DNA from: an uncultured Oscillospiraceae bacterium
Lineage (GTDB): Bacteria; Bacillota; Clostridia; Oscillospirales; Oscillospiraceae
Reading direction: 5' to 3'
Length of the DNA stretch: 6,619 nt
NCBI GenBank assembly: GCA_902478785.1
Contig: CABSMJ010000046.1
Span: forward strand, 1 to 6,619
Position numbers and translations under genes: made by a program. The notes under the pieces are model-generated. The model had not been told where the DNA came from, searched no databases, and was given only the letters and a program-made list of their open reading frames with translations. This document shows positions 1 to 6,143 of this stretch, piece after piece (positions within the stretch are counted from its first letter, which is position 1; each line of letters begins with the position of its first letter).

Positions 1-64
1 TGCCCTTGCGCTTAATGACTTTGCACTTCTCGCACATGGGCTTCACGGACGGTCTTACTTTCAT
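1..64 (-). CDS. rpmJ: 50S ribosomal protein bL36 (L36), 5' part only
   Basis: The first 21 codons of rpmJ run off the left edge of the window. The visible residues begin MKVRPSVKPMCEKCKVIKRK, the family N-terminus. Cys11 and Cys14 form the first half of the zinc knuckle; the remaining ligands lie outside. The complete protein is normally about 37 residues. bL36 is a small zinc-binding protein of the large subunit that helps fold 23S rRNA near the elongation-factor region. The ATG start at 62-64 is preceded by a full Shine-Dalgarno sequence AGGAGGT (complement of 72-78) at 7 bases. It follows infA after a 228-base gap, which is unusually loose for this operon. In related bacteria rpsM, rpsK, rpsD, rpoA and rplQ follow; that is expected, not seen. 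Confidence 0.96.
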   Translation of the reverse strand, partial: MKVRPSVKPMCEKCKVIKRKG

Positions 65-175
65 TGTGATAACCTCCTGATGAATGCCTGAATGGCCCCG
101 TCGTTGTCACAAGCTTCGCATCGCTCACATCCAGCCAGAGCTGAATGTTCGTTCGCTTCACTGCCCCTCCTCTCC

Positions 176-206
176 AAAGCGGACCCGCTTCGCTGGGCTT
201 CGCTTT
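176..206 (-). repeat. Imperfect hairpin with AAAGCG/CGCTTT arms and GCGAAGC repeats
   Basis: The arms AAAGCG (176-181) and CGCTTT (201-206) are exact complements, and inner CCC (184-186) and GGG (195-197) can also pair. The interior contains a tandem near-repeat of 10 bases, GCTTCGCTGG followed by GCTTCGCTTT on the plus strand. No T run follows on the minus strand, so it does not look like an intrinsic terminator for the operon. Confidence 0.45.
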
Positions 207-209
207 AAG

Positions 210-224
210 GCGGCCTGCGGCCGC
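210..224 (-). repeat. GCGGCC hairpin, three-base loop
   Basis: GCGGCC at 210-215 and GGCCGC at 219-224 are perfect inverted repeats around a three-base loop. A longer hairpin with the same core lies at 6243-6263 in the other large gap. The shared core may reflect a family of short GC-rich intergenic palindromes. No U run follows in the direction of transcription. Confidence 0.55.
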
Positions 225-292
225 TGAGGGAACGGATTCCCCGGAGGCAAGGCTCCAGAGGAACCAGCCTGTGACAGCGCGGTCGTTAATAG

Positions 293-511
293 TTACTTAG
301 AACGCCAGGTGATACGGCCCCGGGTGAGGTCGTAGGGTGACATCTGCACGGTCACCTTGTCCCCGGGCAGGATACGGATGAAGTTCATGCGAAGTTTCCC
401 AGAGATGTGGGCCAGAATGATGTGGCCATTGCCAATATCCACATGGAAGGTGGTATTGGGAAGGGATTCGGTGACGATTCCCTCCAGCTCAATCATATCA
501 TCTTTCGCCAA
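293..511 (-). CDS. infA: Translation initiation factor IF-1
   Basis: IF-1 occupies the ribosomal A site during 30S initiation-complex assembly and helps IF-2 and IF-3 select the initiator tRNA and start codon. The product has the family's usual 72 residues and a single OB fold (S1-like) from about residue 6 to 70. It shows the near-invariant N-terminus AKDDMIELEG, the central NGHIILAHISGKLRMN stretch (residues 28-43) and the C-terminal YDLTRGRITWRSK. The start is TTG (509-511). It is supported because the next ATG, six codons in, would delete the conserved N-terminus, and because AAGGAGG (complement of 521-527) lies about 9 bases upstream of the TTG. The gene overlaps the end of the KOW gene by 14 bases in another frame, which suggests translational coupling. 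Confidence 0.97.
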   Translation of the reverse strand: MAKDDMIELEGIVTESLPNTTFHVDIGNGHIILAHISGKLRMNFIRILPGDKVTVQMSPYDLTRGRITWRSK

Positions 512-797
512 GCGTGATTCCCTCCTTGAAGGCGGCCAGCGCCCTTCTCAGTTCTCGGTCTGATACCGGTTCCCCTTGTCTCAGCTTGTGGATGGCCGGG
601 TGGTCATACTCCTGCCGGACCTCGGTCAGCTGCCGTACATGGCCCAGCTTCTTTGCCTTTGGCCGGGAGACCTTTCTTCGTTTCCCGTCTGCCAGCAGCA
701 GTCGCTCCTGCCGCTGGTCCATAGCAACGACGCAGAACACGCCGCCCTTATCCCGTCCGGCGGTCGCCTGGACGATTTGGCCTGTGTAATCAAACAT
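498..797 (-). CDS. KOW-domain RNA-binding protein, eL14-like
   Basis: This 99-residue basic protein carries an N-terminal KOW-like segment (about residues 4-25, TGQIVQATAGRDKGGVFCVV). It is followed by a lysine/arginine-rich stretch with KVSRPKAKKLGHV (residues 42-54), reminiscent of archaeal and eukaryotic ribosomal protein eL14. The C-terminal part, about residues 60-99, is charged and probably helical. KOW motifs bind RNA or ribosomal proteins. Proteins of this kind are commonly annotated in Clostridia between map and infA; a precise function is not established to my knowledge. The start ATG (795-797) overlaps the end of map by 8 bases and has GAGG (complement of 807-810) 9 bases upstream. 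The ATG at 804-806 would put that GAGG directly against the start codon, so it is less likely. The context suggests a ribosome-associated or rRNA-processing role, which is inference. Confidence 0.88.
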   Translation of the reverse strand: MFDYTGQIVQATAGRDKGGVFCVVAMDQRQERLLLADGKRRKVSRPKAKKLGHVRQLTEVRQEYDHPAIHKLRQGEPVSDRELRRALAAFKEGITLGER

Positions 798-1569
798 AGG
801 CTCCATCCTCGGTGACTGTGAGGACCTCGGCGTCACCTTCGGTGATGAGGATCGTATTTTCATAGTGGGCGGCCAGAGAGCCGTCCAGCGTTTTGACGGT
901 CCAGCCGTCGGGCAGCACCCGGATCTGCCAGTCGCCCACATTGACCATGGGCTCCACCGCCAGAGTCATGCCGGGCAGCAGACGGGGGCCGTGGCCTGCG
1001 GGGCCGAAATTACGTACCTCTGGGGCCTCGTGGAGCTTTGCGCCCACACCGTGACCCACATAGTCCCGGACCACAGAGAAGCCGTTGGCCTCCACATAGG
1101 CCTGGACCGCATGGCCGATATCGGACACCCGGCAGCCCTTCCGAGCCATTTTGATGCCCTCCCAAAAGCTCTGCTGGGTCACTTCGATCAGCTTTTTTGC
1201 CTGATCGCTGATCTGACCGCAGGCATAGGTGGCGGCACAGTCGCCGTGGAAGCCGCCGATGAAAGCACCTACGTCTACGCTGACGATGTCGCCCTCCTTC
1301 AGCTTCCGGGGACCGGGGATGCCGTGGATCACCTCGTCGTTCACCGAGATGCAGGCCGAACCGGGAAAACCGCCGTAGCCCAAAAAAGAGGGCTTGGCCC
1401 CGTGGCTCTCGATAAAGCGGCGGACCGCTGTATCGATCTCATGGGTAGTGACGCCGGGTGCCACCATGGAACCAGCCAGGGCCCGGGCCTGGGCGGTGAT
1501 CCGCCCGGCCCGGCGCATGGCCTCGATCTCCCTGGGAGATTTAATGGAAATCAGTTCTACGCCTTTCAC
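790..1569 (-). CDS. map: Type I methionine aminopeptidase
   Basis: The enzyme removes the N-terminal methionine from nascent proteins when the second residue is small, acting in the cytoplasm at the ribosome after deformylation. The 259-residue product has the pita-bread fold of the family. By position relative to the family, the metal ligands are Asp99 (VSVDVG), Asp110 (FHGD), His173 (VGHGVG), Glu206 (AVEPM) and Glu237 (HYENT); His82 (EVIHGIP) and His180 are the conserved active-site histidines. It lacks an N-terminal zinc-finger extension, so it is the short bacterial type. The start is GTG at 1567-1569, overlapping the adk stop as GTGA, with GGAGG (complement of 1580-1584) 10 bases upstream. 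No ATG lies between this codon and the conserved ISIKSPREIE sequence. Translation is probably coupled to adk. Confidence 0.97.
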   Translation of the reverse strand: MKGVELISIKSPREIEAMRRAGRITAQARALAGSMVAPGVTTHEIDTAVRRFIESHGAKPSFLGYGGFPGSACISVNDEVIHGIPGPRKLKEGDIVSVDVGAFIGGFHGDCAATYACGQISDQAKKLIEVTQQSFWEGIKMARKGCRVSDIGHAVQAYVEANGFSVVRDYVGHGVGAKLHEAPEVRNFGPAGHGPRLLPGMTLAVEPMVNVGDWQIRVLPDGWTVKTLDGSLAAHYENTILITEGDAEVLTVTEDGAYV

Positions 1570-2204
1570 GCCTTCAGCGCCTCCATGATGACCTCAGTGG
1601 TCCCCTCTATAGTGGGCTGATTCGGGATGGGGTTCAGGATCCCTTTGGACTCATAGTACCCCTTCAGCGGCTCGGTCTCGCTGTGGTAGACCTCCAGGCG
1701 GTGACGCACCGTCTCCGGCCTGTCATCATCGCGCTGCATCAGTACGCCGCCGCAGCTGTCGCATATCCCCTCCTGTTTGGGGGGCTTGGCGTGAATGTGG
1801 TAGGGTGCGCCGCAGGTGGAGCAGACTCTGCGTCCCTCCATGCGCTCCTCAATCTCCGCATCGGAGATCTCGATGGAGAGCACGTGATCAAAGGTGACGC
1901 CGGCCTGATCCAGGGCCTCGGCCTGGCCGATGGTGCGGGGCACCCCGTCCAGGATGAAGCCGCTTGCGCAGTCGGGCTGAGCCAGGCGCTCGGCCACGAT
2001 GCCGATGATGACCTCGTCGGGGACCAGCTTGCCCGCGTCCATATAGGACTTGGCCTGGAGCCCGATGGGCGTGCCGTCCTTGATGGCGGCGCGGAGGATA
2101 TTGCCGGTGGATATGGTCGGAATGCCCAGCTTGGCACTGAGGATCTCAGCCTGTGTGCCCTTGCCCGCACCGGGGGCGCCCAGCATGATCAGCTTCATAC
2201 CCAT
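1566..2204 (-). CDS. adk: Adenylate kinase, zinc-lid type
   Basis: Adk interconverts ATP plus AMP and two ADP in the cytoplasm. The 212-residue product has the P-loop GAPGAGKG (residues 9-16), the AMP-binding segment ISTGNILR (31-38), the FILDGVPRT motif (83-91) and a long-form lid. The lid carries Cys128, Cys131, Cys148 and Cys151, a structural zinc site typical of Gram-positive enzymes. The arginine-rich DDRPETVRHRLEVY follows at about 160-173. One oddity is Val at the position usually held by Phe in DGFPRT. The start is debatable. ATG at 2202-2204 has AAGGGG (complement of 2213-2218) 8 bases upstream and is chosen; ATG at 2196-2198 (MKLIMLG) matches many family starts but lies 14 bases from that site; TTG at 2208-2210 is too close. 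It follows secY by 12 bases and its stop overlaps the map start. Confidence 0.95.
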   Translation of the reverse strand: MGMKLIMLGAPGAGKGTQAEILSAKLGIPTISTGNILRAAIKDGTPIGLQAKSYMDAGKLVPDEVIIGIVAERLAQPDCASGFILDGVPRTIGQAEALDQAGVTFDHVLSIEISDAEIEERMEGRRVCSTCGAPYHIHAKPPKQEGICDSCGGVLMQRDDDRPETVRHRLEVYHSETEPLKGYYESKGILNPIPNQPTIEGTTEVIMEALKA

Positions 2205-2216
2205 GATCAAAGCCCC

Positions 2217-3587
2217 TTACTCCAGGAAGCCCTTGTAGTGGCGCATCAGCATCTGGGCCTCCAGCTGCTTGACGGTCTCCAGGGCCACGCCCACCACGAT
2301 GATGACGGAAGTACCGCCGATGGCCAGGGAGCTGTAACCCACCAGGTTCCCGGTGATGATGGGCGCGATGGCGATCACAGACAGGTACAGCGCACCGAAC
2401 ATGGTGATTTTGTTGAGCACCTTGGTAATGAAGTCAGCGGTAGGCTTGCCAGGACGGAAGCCGGGGATGAAGCCGCCGTTCTTCTTCAGGTTATTGGCCA
2501 CCTCAATGGGGTTGAACTGCATGGTGGCATAGAAATAGCTGAAGCCGATGATCAGCAGGAAATACAGGATGCTGTAGAACGGCTTGCTGGTGTCGAACAG
2601 CTTCAGGAAGCCGCCCCAGAAGCCCGGAGAATCCATGGTGTGGCCGGTAAAGGCCCCGATGGTGGCGGGCAGAGAGGCAATGGACTGGGCAAAGATGATG
2701 GGCATGACACCGCTCATGTTCACCTTCATAGGGATGTGAGTGGACTGGCCGCCGTACATCTTCCGTCCCACAACCCGCTTGGCGTACTGCACAGGCAGGC
2801 GGCGCTCAGCGTTGGAGATGAACACGATGAAGATCACCAGGGCCAGCATGCCCACTACGATCAGGGCCACCACCCAGGGGGGCAGCAGGCTCTTCTGGTA
2901 GGCAGTGATAGCGGTCTCGCTCATCCCCATCTGGGTCAGCTCTTCCGCGCTCAGGCCGGCGGCCCATCTGGTCACGCCGGTGTAGATGTCGCCCACCATC
3001 TGGGGACCGCGGGAGACGATGCCCGCGAACAGGATGATGGAGATGCCGTTGCCGATACCGAACTCAGTGATCTGCTCACCCAGCCACATCAGGAAGGCAG
3101 AACCGGCGGTGAAGGACAGGACGATGACGATGCCCGCCCAGATGCCGTTGACGCTGCCGCTCTCCACCAGGCCGTAGCTCTTGATCAGGGTGTAGTAGCC
3201 GAAGCCCTGCAGAAGTCCGATGGCCACAGTGGTGTACCGGGTAATGGAGGCGATCTTCTTGCGGCCCTCCTCGCCGCCCTCCTTGGCCAGCCGCTCCAGA
3301 GCGGGAATGGCCACGGTCAGCAGCTGGATGATAATGGATGCGTTGATATAGGGCTGGATGCTCAGGGCGAAGACGGTGGCCATGGAGAAGGCGGAGCCGC
3401 TCATGGCGTTCATCAAGCCCAGGATGGTGCCGCTCTGAGCCGCCAGATAAGTCTCCAGGGTGGTGGAGTCAATATAGGGCACCGGCACGGCGGAACCCAG
3501 GCGGAAGATCAGCAGCGCAAAGATGGTGAACATGATCTTCTTGCGCAACTCAGGGACCTTCCACGCGTTGCGTACTGTTTCGATCAC
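2217..3587 (-). CDS. secY: Preprotein translocase subunit SecY
   Basis: SecY is the membrane channel of the Sec pathway. With SecE, SecG and SecA it exports or inserts proteins, and it binds the ribosome. The 456-residue product shows ten hydrophobic segments, at roughly 19-37, 72-92, 116-136, 149-170, 179-194, 237-257, 289-313, 337-357, 394-412 and 421-437. Family landmarks include the plug region after the first segment, IPALERLAKEGGEEGRKK (94-111), GNGISI (179-184), the cytosolic loop ERRLPVQYAKR (261-271), NPIEVANNLKKNGGFIPGFRPG (359-380, the SecA/ribosome-binding loop) and a C-terminal KQLEAQMLMRHYKGF. The external loop between segments 5 and 6 appears about 20 residues longer than in Bacillus subtilis as I recall it. 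The start is GTG at 3585-3587, immediately after the rplO stop, with GAGGTG (complement of 3594-3599) upstream inside rplO. Confidence 0.98.
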   Translation of the reverse strand: MIETVRNAWKVPELRKKIMFTIFALLIFRLGSAVPVPYIDSTTLETYLAAQSGTILGLMNAMSGSAFSMATVFALSIQPYINASIIIQLLTVAIPALERLAKEGGEEGRKKIASITRYTTVAIGLLQGFGYYTLIKSYGLVESGSVNGIWAGIVIVLSFTAGSAFLMWLGEQITEFGIGNGISIILFAGIVSRGPQMVGDIYTGVTRWAAGLSAEELTQMGMSETAITAYQKSLLPPWVVALIVVGMLALVIFIVFISNAERRLPVQYAKRVVGRKMYGGQSTHIPMKVNMSGVMPIIFAQSIASLPATIGAFTGHTMDSPGFWGGFLKLFDTSKPFYSILYFLLIIGFSYFYATMQFNPIEVANNLKKNGGFIPGFRPGKPTADFITKVLNKITMFGALYLSVIAIAPIITGNLVGYSSLAIGGTSVIIVVGVALETVKQLEAQMLMRHYKGFLE

Positions 3588-4028
3588 TTAGATCACCTCA
3601 TACTTTCCGCCAGCCGCGACGATCTTCTCCTTCGCGGAAGCGGAGAAGGCGGAAGCCTGGACATGCAGCTTCTTGGTCAGATTGCCGTTGCCCAGGATCT
3701 TGACGCCGTACTGGCACTTGGAGAGGATACCCTTCTCCAGCAGAGCCTGGGCGTTGACCACAGCCCCGTCCTCGAACTTCTCCAGAGCGGAGACGTTGAT
3801 GGACTCCAGGGGCTTGGCGAAAATGTTGTGGAAACCGCGCTTGGGCAGGCGGCGGGCCAGAGGCATCTGGCCGCCCTCGAACCCGACGCGGACGCCGCCG
3901 CCGGAACGGGCCTTCTGGCCCTTGTGTCCACGGCCGCCGGTCTTGCCGTTGCCGGAACCGGCGCCGCGGCCCTTGCGGTAGGGCTGCTTGTTCGCGCCGG
4001 CTGCGGGAGAGAGTTCATGCAGATTCAT
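3588..4028 (-). CDS. rplO: 50S ribosomal protein uL15 (L15)
   Basis: uL15 is a large-subunit assembly protein that penetrates deep into 23S rRNA with a long basic N-terminal extension. The 146-residue product matches the family length. It has the N-terminus MNLHELSPAAGA, a glycine/arginine/lysine-rich extension at about 18-46 including GGRGHKGQKAR, the FEGGQMPLARRLPKRGF segment (about 50-66) and a C-terminal globular part with VKILGNGNLTKKL. The ATG start has AAGGAGG (complement of 4039-4045) 10 bases upstream. The gene follows rpmD by 19 bases. Its TAA stop directly abuts the GTG start of secY, so secY translation is likely coupled to it. Confidence 0.97.
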   Translation of the reverse strand: MNLHELSPAAGANKQPYRKGRGAGSGNGKTGGRGHKGQKARSGGGVRVGFEGGQMPLARRLPKRGFHNIFAKPLESINVSALEKFEDGAVVNAQALLEKGILSKCQYGVKILGNGNLTKKLHVQASAFSASAKEKIVAAGGKYEVI

Positions 4029-4047
4029 TTCTCGAGCGCCTCCTTCG

Positions 4048-4230
4048 TCAGTTTTCCTCGGTGACCTGAAGCAGGTAGCCGATGTGGGCGATCTTGCCCC
4101 GGGTAGCCGCGTTGTCGGGCTGCACGGTGGTGTCGCCGATCTTACGGAGGCCCAGGGCCTCGGCAGTCGCCTGATGCTTGGCGATGCGGCCGTTCAGGCT
4201 CTTGACCAGCTTAATGTTCAGATTAGCCAT
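4048..4230 (-). CDS. rpmD: 50S ribosomal protein uL30 (L30)
   Basis: uL30 is a small protein on the solvent side of the large subunit. The 60-residue product has the bacterial short-form length and the family pattern: MANLNIKLVKSLNGR at the start, a helix with ATAEALGLRKIGDTTVQPDN (22-41), and a final strand IAHIGYLLQVTEE. The ATG start has AGGAGG (complement of 4239-4244) 8 bases upstream, and the first base of that complement is shared with the rpsE stop codon. It ends in TGA, unlike the TAA used by the neighbouring ribosomal genes in this operon. Confidence 0.97.
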   Translation of the reverse strand: MANLNIKLVKSLNGRIAKHQATAEALGLRKIGDTTVQPDNAATRGKIAHIGYLLQVTEEN

Positions 4231-4243
4231 TGTCAGCGCCTCC

Positions 4244-4744
4244 TTAACCCAGGATCTCGTCCACGCTCTTACCGCGGATGCGGGCGACCTCCTCAGGGCT
4301 GCGCAGGGACTTCAGGCCCACAAAGGCAGCGGAGACCACGTTCTGCGGATTGTTGGAGCGCAGGCACTTGGTGTAGATGTCCTTGATGCCGACAGCTTCC
4401 AGCACGGCGCGGACAGCGCCGCCGGCAATCACGCCGGTACCGGGGGCGGCGGGCTTCATCAGCACGCGGCCGGCGCCGAACTCACCGATCACCTCGTGGG
4501 GGATGGTGGTGCCGGACAGGGACACAGTGATCATGTTCTTCTTGGCGTCCTCGATGCCCTTGCGGATAGCCTCGGGCACCTCGGCGGCCTTACCCAGGCC
4601 AAAGCCCACGCGGCCCTTCTCATCGCCCACCACCATCAGAGCGGCGAACTTGAAGATACGGCCGCCCTTGACGGTCTTGGATACGCGGTTCAGGGAAACG
4701 AGCTTCTCCACGAACTCGCTGGGTTCTCTCTCAAATCTAGCCAT
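4244..4744 (-). CDS. rpsE: 30S ribosomal protein uS5 (S5)
   Basis: uS5 lines the mRNA entry channel of the small subunit and affects decoding fidelity. The 166-residue product carries the N-terminal double-stranded RNA-binding domain at about 11-74, with VSKTVKGGRIFKFAALMVVG and GRVGFGLGKAAEVPEAIRKG. The C-terminal S5 domain contains GTGVIAGGAVRAVLEAVGIKD (103-123) and CLRSNNPQNVVSAAF. The length is typical. The ATG start has a double purine run GGAGGAGG (complement of 4753-4760) about 8 bases upstream, lying just beyond the rplR stop. Resistance mutations to spectinomycin in this family map to the loop near the KGGR sequence; nothing abnormal is visible there. Confidence 0.98.
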   Translation of the reverse strand: MARFEREPSEFVEKLVSLNRVSKTVKGGRIFKFAALMVVGDEKGRVGFGLGKAAEVPEAIRKGIEDAKKNMITVSLSGTTIPHEVIGEFGAGRVLMKPAAPGTGVIAGGAVRAVLEAVGIKDIYTKCLRSNNPQNVVSAAFVGLKSLRSPEEVARIRGKSVDEILG

Positions 4745-4761
4745 TGTCGTTTCCTCCTCCC

Positions 4762-5121
4762 TTAGAACTGCAGGCCGCCCTCACGGGCGCCCTCGGCCAG
4801 AGCCTTGACGCGGCCGTGGTAGACATAGCCGCCGCGGTCGAACACCACGGTGTCGATGCCCTTGGCCTTGGCACGCTCAGCCACGTTGATGCCAACCTGC
4901 TTGGCGGCGTCGGACTTGGTGCCCTCACAAGAGAAATCCTTCTCCAGGGAAGAGGCGCTCACCAGGGTCTTGCCGGTCACATCGTCGATGATCTGGGCAT
5001 AGATGTTGGTGGCGCTGCGGAACACGTTCAGGCGGGGACGCTCGGGCGTGCCGGAAATCTTGGCGCGCACGCGCTTATGGCGCTTAAGCCGCTGGGAACG
5101 AGTATCGGGTCTGTTGATCAT
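4762..5121 (-). CDS. rplR: 50S ribosomal protein uL18 (L18)
   Basis: uL18 binds 5S rRNA, together with uL5, and anchors it to the central protuberance. The 119-residue product has the expected basic N-terminus (RSQRLKRHKRVRAKISGT), the RPRLNVFRSATNIYAQIIDD strand-helix region (28-47), and the C-terminal FDRGGYVYHGRVKALAEGAREGGL (94-117), which is highly conserved in the family. The ATG start has AAGGAGGT (complement of 5130-5137) 8 bases upstream, beginning just after the rplF stop codon. Length and termini match bacterial L18, with no sign of truncation. Confidence 0.98.
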   Translation of the reverse strand: MINRPDTRSQRLKRHKRVRAKISGTPERPRLNVFRSATNIYAQIIDDVTGKTLVSASSLEKDFSCEGTKSDAAKQVGINVAERAKAKGIDTVVFDRGGYVYHGRVKALAEGAREGGLQF

Positions 5122-5138
5122 AGTGGCACACCTCCTTC

Positions 5139-5684
5139 TTACTTCTTGGCGCCGGTCTTACCAGCCTTGCGGCGGATGACCTCGTCGGTGTATTTGATGC
5201 CCTTGCCCTTATAAGGCTCGGGGGGACGTTTCTCTCTCACTTCGGCGGCAAACTGGCCCACCTGCTGCTTGTCGCAGCCGCTGATGATGATCTTGTTGGG
5301 GGTGGGGGCCTCGATCTTGATGCCCTCGACTTCCTCCACGATCACCTGATGGGAGAAGCCCAGGTTCATGACCAGCTTGCTGCCCTCCATGGCCACGCGG
5401 TAGCCCACGCCGTTCACGTCCAGCTCCTTCTTGAAGCCCTCGGTCACACCCACCACCATGTTGTGGAGCAGAGTGCGGGTCAGGCCGTGGAGCGCGCGGT
5501 TCTCCTTGGCGTCGTTGGGACGGGTCACCTTCAGCTCGGCGCCCTCCTGGGCGATGGTCATGTTGGGGTGGAACTGACGGGTCAGGGTGCCCTTGGGGCC
5601 CTTGACGGTCACCACGTTGTTCTCTTCGATTTTGATCTCCACGCCGGCAGGGATGGCGATAGGAGCTCTTCCGATTCTCGACAT
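5139..5684 (-). CDS. rplF: 50S ribosomal protein uL6 (L6)
   Basis: uL6 sits near the factor-binding site and sarcin-ricin loop of the large subunit and is a late assembly protein. The 181-residue product contains the tandem L6 folds: MSRIGRAPIAIPAGVEIKI at the start, VKGPKGTLTR (28-37), the central GYRVAMEGSKLVMNLGFSH (95-113), and the C-terminal signature PPEPYKGKGIKYTDEVIRRKAGK. The frame stays open upstream to 5732, but the ATG at 5682-5684 is chosen. It gives the canonical MSRIG N-terminus and has AGGAGG (complement of 5693-5698) 8 bases upstream, sharing a base with the rpsH stop. The longer form would overlap rpsH and has no family support. Confidence 0.98.
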   Translation of the reverse strand: MSRIGRAPIAIPAGVEIKIEENNVVTVKGPKGTLTRQFHPNMTIAQEGAELKVTRPNDAKENRALHGLTRTLLHNMVVGVTEGFKKELDVNGVGYRVAMEGSKLVMNLGFSHQVIVEEVEGIKIEAPTPNKIIISGCDKQQVGQFAAEVREKRPPEPYKGKGIKYTDEVIRRKAGKTGAKK

Positions 5685-5697
5685 TCCTATACCCTCC

Positions 5698-6096
5698 TTA
5701 CCAAATGAATGCCAGGACTTCGCCGCCGACATGGGCCTCGCGGGCCTTCTTGTCGGTCATGACGCCCTTGGACGTGGACACGATGGCAGTACCCAGGCCG
5801 CGCAGGACGCGGGGCAGCTCATCGGCACCGGCATAGACGCGCAGACCGGGCTTGGACACCCGGCGCAGGCCGCTGAGGACCTTCTCCTTGCCGGCATTGT
5901 ACTTCAGGGTGATGCGGATCACGCCCTGCGTGCCGTCGTCGATCAGCTGGAAGTTCTTGATATAGCCCTCTTCCAGCAGGATCTGCGCGATGGCCTTTTT
6001 CATGTTGGACGCGGGGACATCCACGGTGTCATGCTTGGCGTTGTTCGCGTTGCGGATCCGGGTCAGCATATCCGCAATGGGATCGGTGATGTGCAT
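5698..6096 (-). CDS. rpsH: 30S ribosomal protein uS8 (S8)
   Basis: uS8 binds the central domain of 16S rRNA (helices 21 and 25) early in small-subunit assembly. In Escherichia coli it also represses translation of the spc operon by binding the mRNA at rplE. The 132-residue product has the family start MHITDPIADMLTRIRNAN and the C-terminal signature STSKGVMTDKKAREAHVGGEVLAFIW. The ATG start has AGGAGGT (complement of 6104-6110) 7 bases upstream. In this window rpsH is not tightly packed behind rpsN: it is the first gene downstream of an internal promoter and a structured leader. This makes uS8 a natural candidate for autoregulation, but that is inference. Confidence 0.98.
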   Translation of the reverse strand: MHITDPIADMLTRIRNANNAKHDTVDVPASNMKKAIAQILLEEGYIKNFQLIDDGTQGVIRITLKYNAGKEKVLSGLRRVSKPGLRVYAGADELPRVLRGLGTAIVSTSKGVMTDKKAREAHVGGEVLAFIW

Positions 6097-6118
6097 GAGT
6101 CTTACCTCCTATTCAGAT

Positions 6119-6134
6119 TACCGGCAAGCCGGTA
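6119..6134 (-). repeat. Palindromic hairpin just upstream of the rpsH ribosome binding site
   Basis: TACCGGC (6119-6125) and GCCGGTA (6128-6134) are exact inverted repeats separated by two bases, so about six pairs with a four-base loop could form in RNA. It lies eight bases upstream of the AGGAGGT of rpsH. It could influence ribosome access or simply isolate the ribosome binding site from the leader. Confidence 0.5.
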
Positions 6135-6143
6135 CAGACGGCA

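Larger units (their letters stand above)
65..292 (-). other. infA-rpmJ intergenic gap with GC-rich inverted repeats
   Basis: This 228-base gap interrupts the tight packing. In transcription order it has a small inverted repeat (GGGAA/TTCCC, 228-241), a GCGGCC hairpin (210-224), an imperfect hairpin with AAAGCG/CGCTTT arms (176-206), a purine-rich GGAGAGGAGGGG run (165-176) and finally the rpmJ ribosome binding site. The motif GCGAAGC, read on the minus strand, occurs at 113-119, 187-193 and 197-203. I found no convincing -35/-10 pair and no hairpin followed by a U run, so neither promoter nor terminator can be called. It may be a structured intercistronic region where the transcript is processed, or simply a site where short palindromic repeats accumulated. 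Confidence 0.6.

Noticed and set aside
12..161. 49-codon minus-strand frame starting at GTG (159-161) behind a GGAGAGGAGGGG run
   Set aside because: The purine run is a tempting ribosome binding site, but it is only about three bases from the GTG, the product resembles nothing known, and the frame overlaps most of the visible rpmJ sequence in another frame.
65..292. Promoter for rpmJ in the infA-rpmJ gap
   Set aside because: TTGTGA- and TTGCCT-like boxes exist, but none has a plausible -10 box at 16-18 bases.
798..941. Longer N-terminus for the KOW protein, up to 48 extra codons
   Set aside because: The extension is map sequence read in another frame; the ATG at 795-797 has a correctly spaced GAGG and begins directly at the KOW segment.
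2205..2210. TTG start for adk at 2208-2210
   Set aside because: It lies only two bases from the AAGGGG site and adds residues before the family N-terminus; ATG at 2202-2204 has proper spacing.
1683..4064. 793-codon plus-strand open frame antisense to adk, secY and rplO
   Set aside because: Long antisense frames are expected opposite GC-rich genes with strong codon bias. The sense strand encodes three unmistakable conserved proteins, and the antisense product is low-complexity (rich in H, D, G, Q, L).
5685..5732. Upstream extension of rplF by 16 codons
   Set aside because: The canonical MSRIG start has its own AGGAGG site; the extension overlaps rpsH and is not part of the uL6 family.
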